DNA of 8,915 nucleotides. Origin: Gemmatimonadota bacterium. GTDB lineage: Bacteria; Latescibacterota; UBA2968; UBA8231. The position numbers and the translations under genes are program-made. Location: assembly GCA_026706505.1 (NCBI GenBank), contig JAPOYQ010000143.1, forward strand, positions 1 through 8,915, given 5' to 3'. The notes under the pieces are model-generated. The model ran no database searches and was not told the DNA's origin. It saw only the letters and a list, made by a program, of their open reading frames with translations. Positions 7,051 to 8,915 of this stretch are shown here, piece by piece (the stretch's first letter is position 1; each line of letters starts with the position of its first letter).

Positions 7051-8892
7051 ATGCTCGAAGTCGTCCTCGCCGTTGCCGTCCTCGCCGTTGCCGCGGCCAT
7101 TGTTCGCCAAGCTACAGACGACGAGTGCTACGATCCCTCCGACGGAGAGCGTCATCCGCACAAGTGGGGCTACACGGACACCCGCTTTGAGTTCGACGGG
7201 CCGAAAACGGTGCGAGTGACCGGAAGCCGCTATCCGCTGGCTGGCTTCACCATGCCGCACTTCATCCCGTTTGTCGAAGAGATGCTCCAGGTTCCGATCG
7301 ACCCCGACGAGATGGCTGTCGAAAAAGAGAGCTACGAGGTACCGCCTTCGCGGGCAGGCGACAGCCTCGTCGCCGCTTGGCAGGACGCGCTCGGCGCAGA
7401 GCGGATTTCGCTCGACGACGAGAAGCGTCTGATCCACAGCCACGGCCAGCTCAGCGTCGATGAGGTCTATCGCTTGCTCTACGGGGATGCCTTGGAGCGA
7501 GTGGTTGATCTGGTGATTTATCCAGAGAGCGAAGATCACGTGCGCGCCATCGTGCGCCTCGCTTCCGAGCACAATGTCTGCCTCGTGCCCTACGGCGGCG
7601 GCACCAATGTCAGCGGCGCGCTGGCCCTGCCCACTGACGATGATCGCGTTTTCGCCTCGGTCGATATGCGGCGCATGAACCAGATTGTCGATCTCGACGA
7701 GGACAATCTCCAAGCCTGTATCGAAGCGGGGATTTCGGGCAAGGAACTAGAGCGGGAACTCGCCGCGCGGGGATACACTGTCGGCCACGACCCCGACAGC
7801 ATCGAGCTTTCGACCTTGGGCGGTTGGATCGCCACCAATGCCAGCGGCATGAAGAAAAACCGCTACGGCAATATCGAAGACATCGTCCTCGAAGCGACCT
7901 TGGTGACGCCGACCGGCGCGGTGGAGACCTTGCACACTACGCCGCGCAACTCGACTGGCATCCAGCCGCGTGGGCTGCTTTTTGGCTCGGAGGGCAATCT
8001 CGGCATCATCACCAAGGCCGTGCTCAAGGTCCATCCCCAACCGGAAGTGCGCGAATACGGTTCGCTGGTGTTCAAGTCCTTTGCCCAAGGAGTGGAGTAC
8101 TTGCAGGCCCTGCGCCAGACCGGGACCTTGCCGGCGAGCATCCGCTTGGTCAACAACCAAGAGTTTCGCTTTGGACAGGCCCTCAAGGCCGCGCCCCCTC
8201 CCTTGAAACACCTCAAGGAAAAGGTGCAGAAGTTCGCCTTATTGAAAGTGTTGGGATTTGATCCGCTAAAAATGGCGGCGTGTACGATCGCCATGGAGGG
8301 GTCCCGCGCCGAGGTGGACCACCAGAAGCGGACGATCTTCAAACTGGCCAAGGCCCACGGCGGCAAGAGCGCCGGTGCCACCAACGGCCGGCGCGGCTAC
8401 ATGGCGACCTTTGGGATCGCCTATATCCGCGACTTTTTGAATCAGTTCGATTTTTTGGGCGAGACCTTTGAGACCTCCGTGCCTTGGAGCCGCATCCACG
8501 ATGTGACGCAGGCCGTGCAAGCGGAGTTGACCGCGCAGTGTAGCACTCGCGGCGTCGCCGGGCGGCCCTACCTGTCGTACCGGGTGACGCAGACGTACCA
8601 CACGGGGGTGTGCATCTACTTTACGATGGGGTTTTCCGGGCGGGGATTGGAGCATCCCATTGAAGTTTATCACGACATTGAGCACGCGCTGCGGCAGACG
8701 ATTTTGGACAACGGCGGCTCGCTATCCCATCATCACGGAGTAGGCAAAATTCGGCAGAGCTTTGTCCAGCACATCCAGAGCGACAACAGCATCGAGGTCC
8801 TGCGCAAGACTAAAGAAGCGCTGGATCCCCAGAATATTTTCGGCATTCAGAACGGGATTTTTGGGAGTGCGTGCCGGAAGCCTGAGCAATAA
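7051..8892 (+). CDS. Alkyldihydroxyacetonephosphate synthase (AGPS)-like FAD enzyme
   Basis: The 613-residue protein matches animal AGPS along most of its length as I recall that sequence. AGPS swaps the acyl chain of acyl-DHAP for a fatty alcohol, making the ether bond of ether lipids. Visible features are a hydrophobic N-terminal segment (residues 1-18); the vanillyl-oxidase-type FAD domain (about 150-328) with PYGGGTN (180-186), GHDPDSIELSTLGGW (245-259), ASGMKKNRYGNIED (264-277) and GSEGNLGIIT (312-321); and the substrate cap/C-terminal domain (about 335-605). The three known catalytic elements are present: Arg460 in AYIRD, Tyr523 in CIYF, and the His triad 560-562 in SLSHHHGVGK. These align with Arg515, Tyr578 and His615-617 of the guinea pig enzyme. 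Instead of the peroxisomal targeting peptide of animals there is a possible membrane anchor. Its end overlaps a probable SDR gene. A D-lactate-dehydrogenase-type FAD oxidase is the main alternative, but the catalytic triad match argues against it. Confidence 0.9.
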   Translation: MLEVVLAVAVLAVAAAIVRQATDDECYDPSDGERHPHKWGYTDTRFEFDGPKTVRVTGSRYPLAGFTMPHFIPFVEEMLQVPIDPDEMAVEKESYEVPPSRAGDSLVAAWQDALGAERISLDDEKRLIHSHGQLSVDEVYRLLYGDALERVVDLVIYPESEDHVRAIVRLASEHNVCLVPYGGGTNVSGALALPTDDDRVFASVDMRRMNQIVDLDEDNLQACIEAGISGKELERELAARGYTVGHDPDSIELSTLGGWIATNASGMKKNRYGNIEDIVLEATLVTPTGAVETLHTTPRNSTGIQPRGLLFGSEGNLGIITKAVLKVHPQPEVREYGSLVFKSFAQGVEYLQALRQTGTLPASIRLVNNQEFRFGQALKAAPPPLKHLKEKVQKFALLKVLGFDPLKMAACTIAMEGSRAEVDHQKRTIFKLAKAHGGKSAGATNGRRGYMATFGIAYIRDFLNQFDFLGETFETSVPWSRIHDVTQAVQAELTAQCSTRGVAGRPYLSYRVTQTYHTGVCIYFTMGFSGRGLEHPIEVYHDIEHALRQTILDNGGSLSHHHGVGKIRQSFVQHIQSDNSIEVLRKTKEALDPQNIFGIQNGIFGSACRKPEQ

Positions 8893-8915
8893 GACCGTCG
8901 TTATCACTGGTGCTT
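8867..8915 (+). CDS. Probable short-chain dehydrogenase/reductase (SDR), N-terminus only
   Basis: A frame running to the window end reads as 16 residues from a GTG at 8867, ending in SNKTVVITGA. The KTVVITGA string is the first beta strand and the start of the TGxxxGxG nucleotide-binding loop of classical SDRs, at the expected distance from an N-terminus. The start would lie 26 bases inside the end of the AGPS-like gene. A TTG at 8861 is an alternative start, and CGGGA at 8853-8857 could be its ribosome binding site. Only the first strand is visible, so the family is likely and the function unknown. Directly after AGPS, a role as acyl/alkyl-DHAP reductase is attractive, because the mammalian enzyme for that step (DHRS7B/PexRAP) is an SDR. 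Confidence 0.55.
   Translation, partial: MRAGSLSNKTVVITGA

Overview
This window (about 60% GC by eye) carries seven genes or gene fragments, all on the + strand and tightly packed. Two ends are cut by the window. Two lipoprotein signal peptides with Ala at +2 (typical of outer-membrane sorting) and a SurA/PrsA-like periplasmic chaperone point to a Gram-negative bacterium. The combination of an ASPIC/UnbV propeller protein, TPR lipoprotein and AGPS-type ether-lipid enzyme is most often seen in environmental, often uncultured lineages (Latescibacterota/Poribacteria-like, Acidobacteria, Planctomycetes or myxobacteria-like groups). I cannot fix the phylum from the sequence alone. No RNA gene, mobile element or CRISPR array was seen.

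Region 1 (2-1263): the 3' end of a DUF4389 membrane protein is followed after 8 bases by a secreted-type or cytoplasmic alpha/beta hydrolase of the dienelactone hydrolase/acetyl-xylan-esterase-like group. A 131-base gap (1264-1394) follows. It is the longest non-coding stretch here and the best place for a promoter.

Region 2 (1395-6996): four genes overlap head to tail by 4, 8 and 11 bases. They encode an exported seven-repeat FG-GAP/VCBS beta-propeller with a C-terminal ASPIC/UnbV (CRTAC1-like) domain; a 12-repeat TPR lipoprotein; a SurA/PrsA-like lipoprotein with two parvulin-like domains that both lack the catalytic histidines; and a polytopic histidine-rich membrane protein of unrecognised family. 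The overlaps imply translational coupling and one functional unit. A reasonable inference is envelope proteins that are co-exported or co-assembled, with the TPR and chaperone lipoproteins serving the propeller and/or the membrane protein.

Region 3 (7051-8915): a bacterial homologue of alkyldihydroxyacetonephosphate synthase (AGPS), with the FAD-binding motif and all three catalytic elements of the mammalian enzyme. It overlaps the start of what looks like a short-chain dehydrogenase (SDR), cut by the window end. In mammals AGPS is followed in the pathway by an SDR-family acyl/alkyl-DHAP reductase, so this gene pair may be a two-step bacterial ether-lipid cassette. The His-rich membrane protein directly upstream is a candidate lipid- or isoprenoid-modifying metalloenzyme. 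These last two links are hypotheses.
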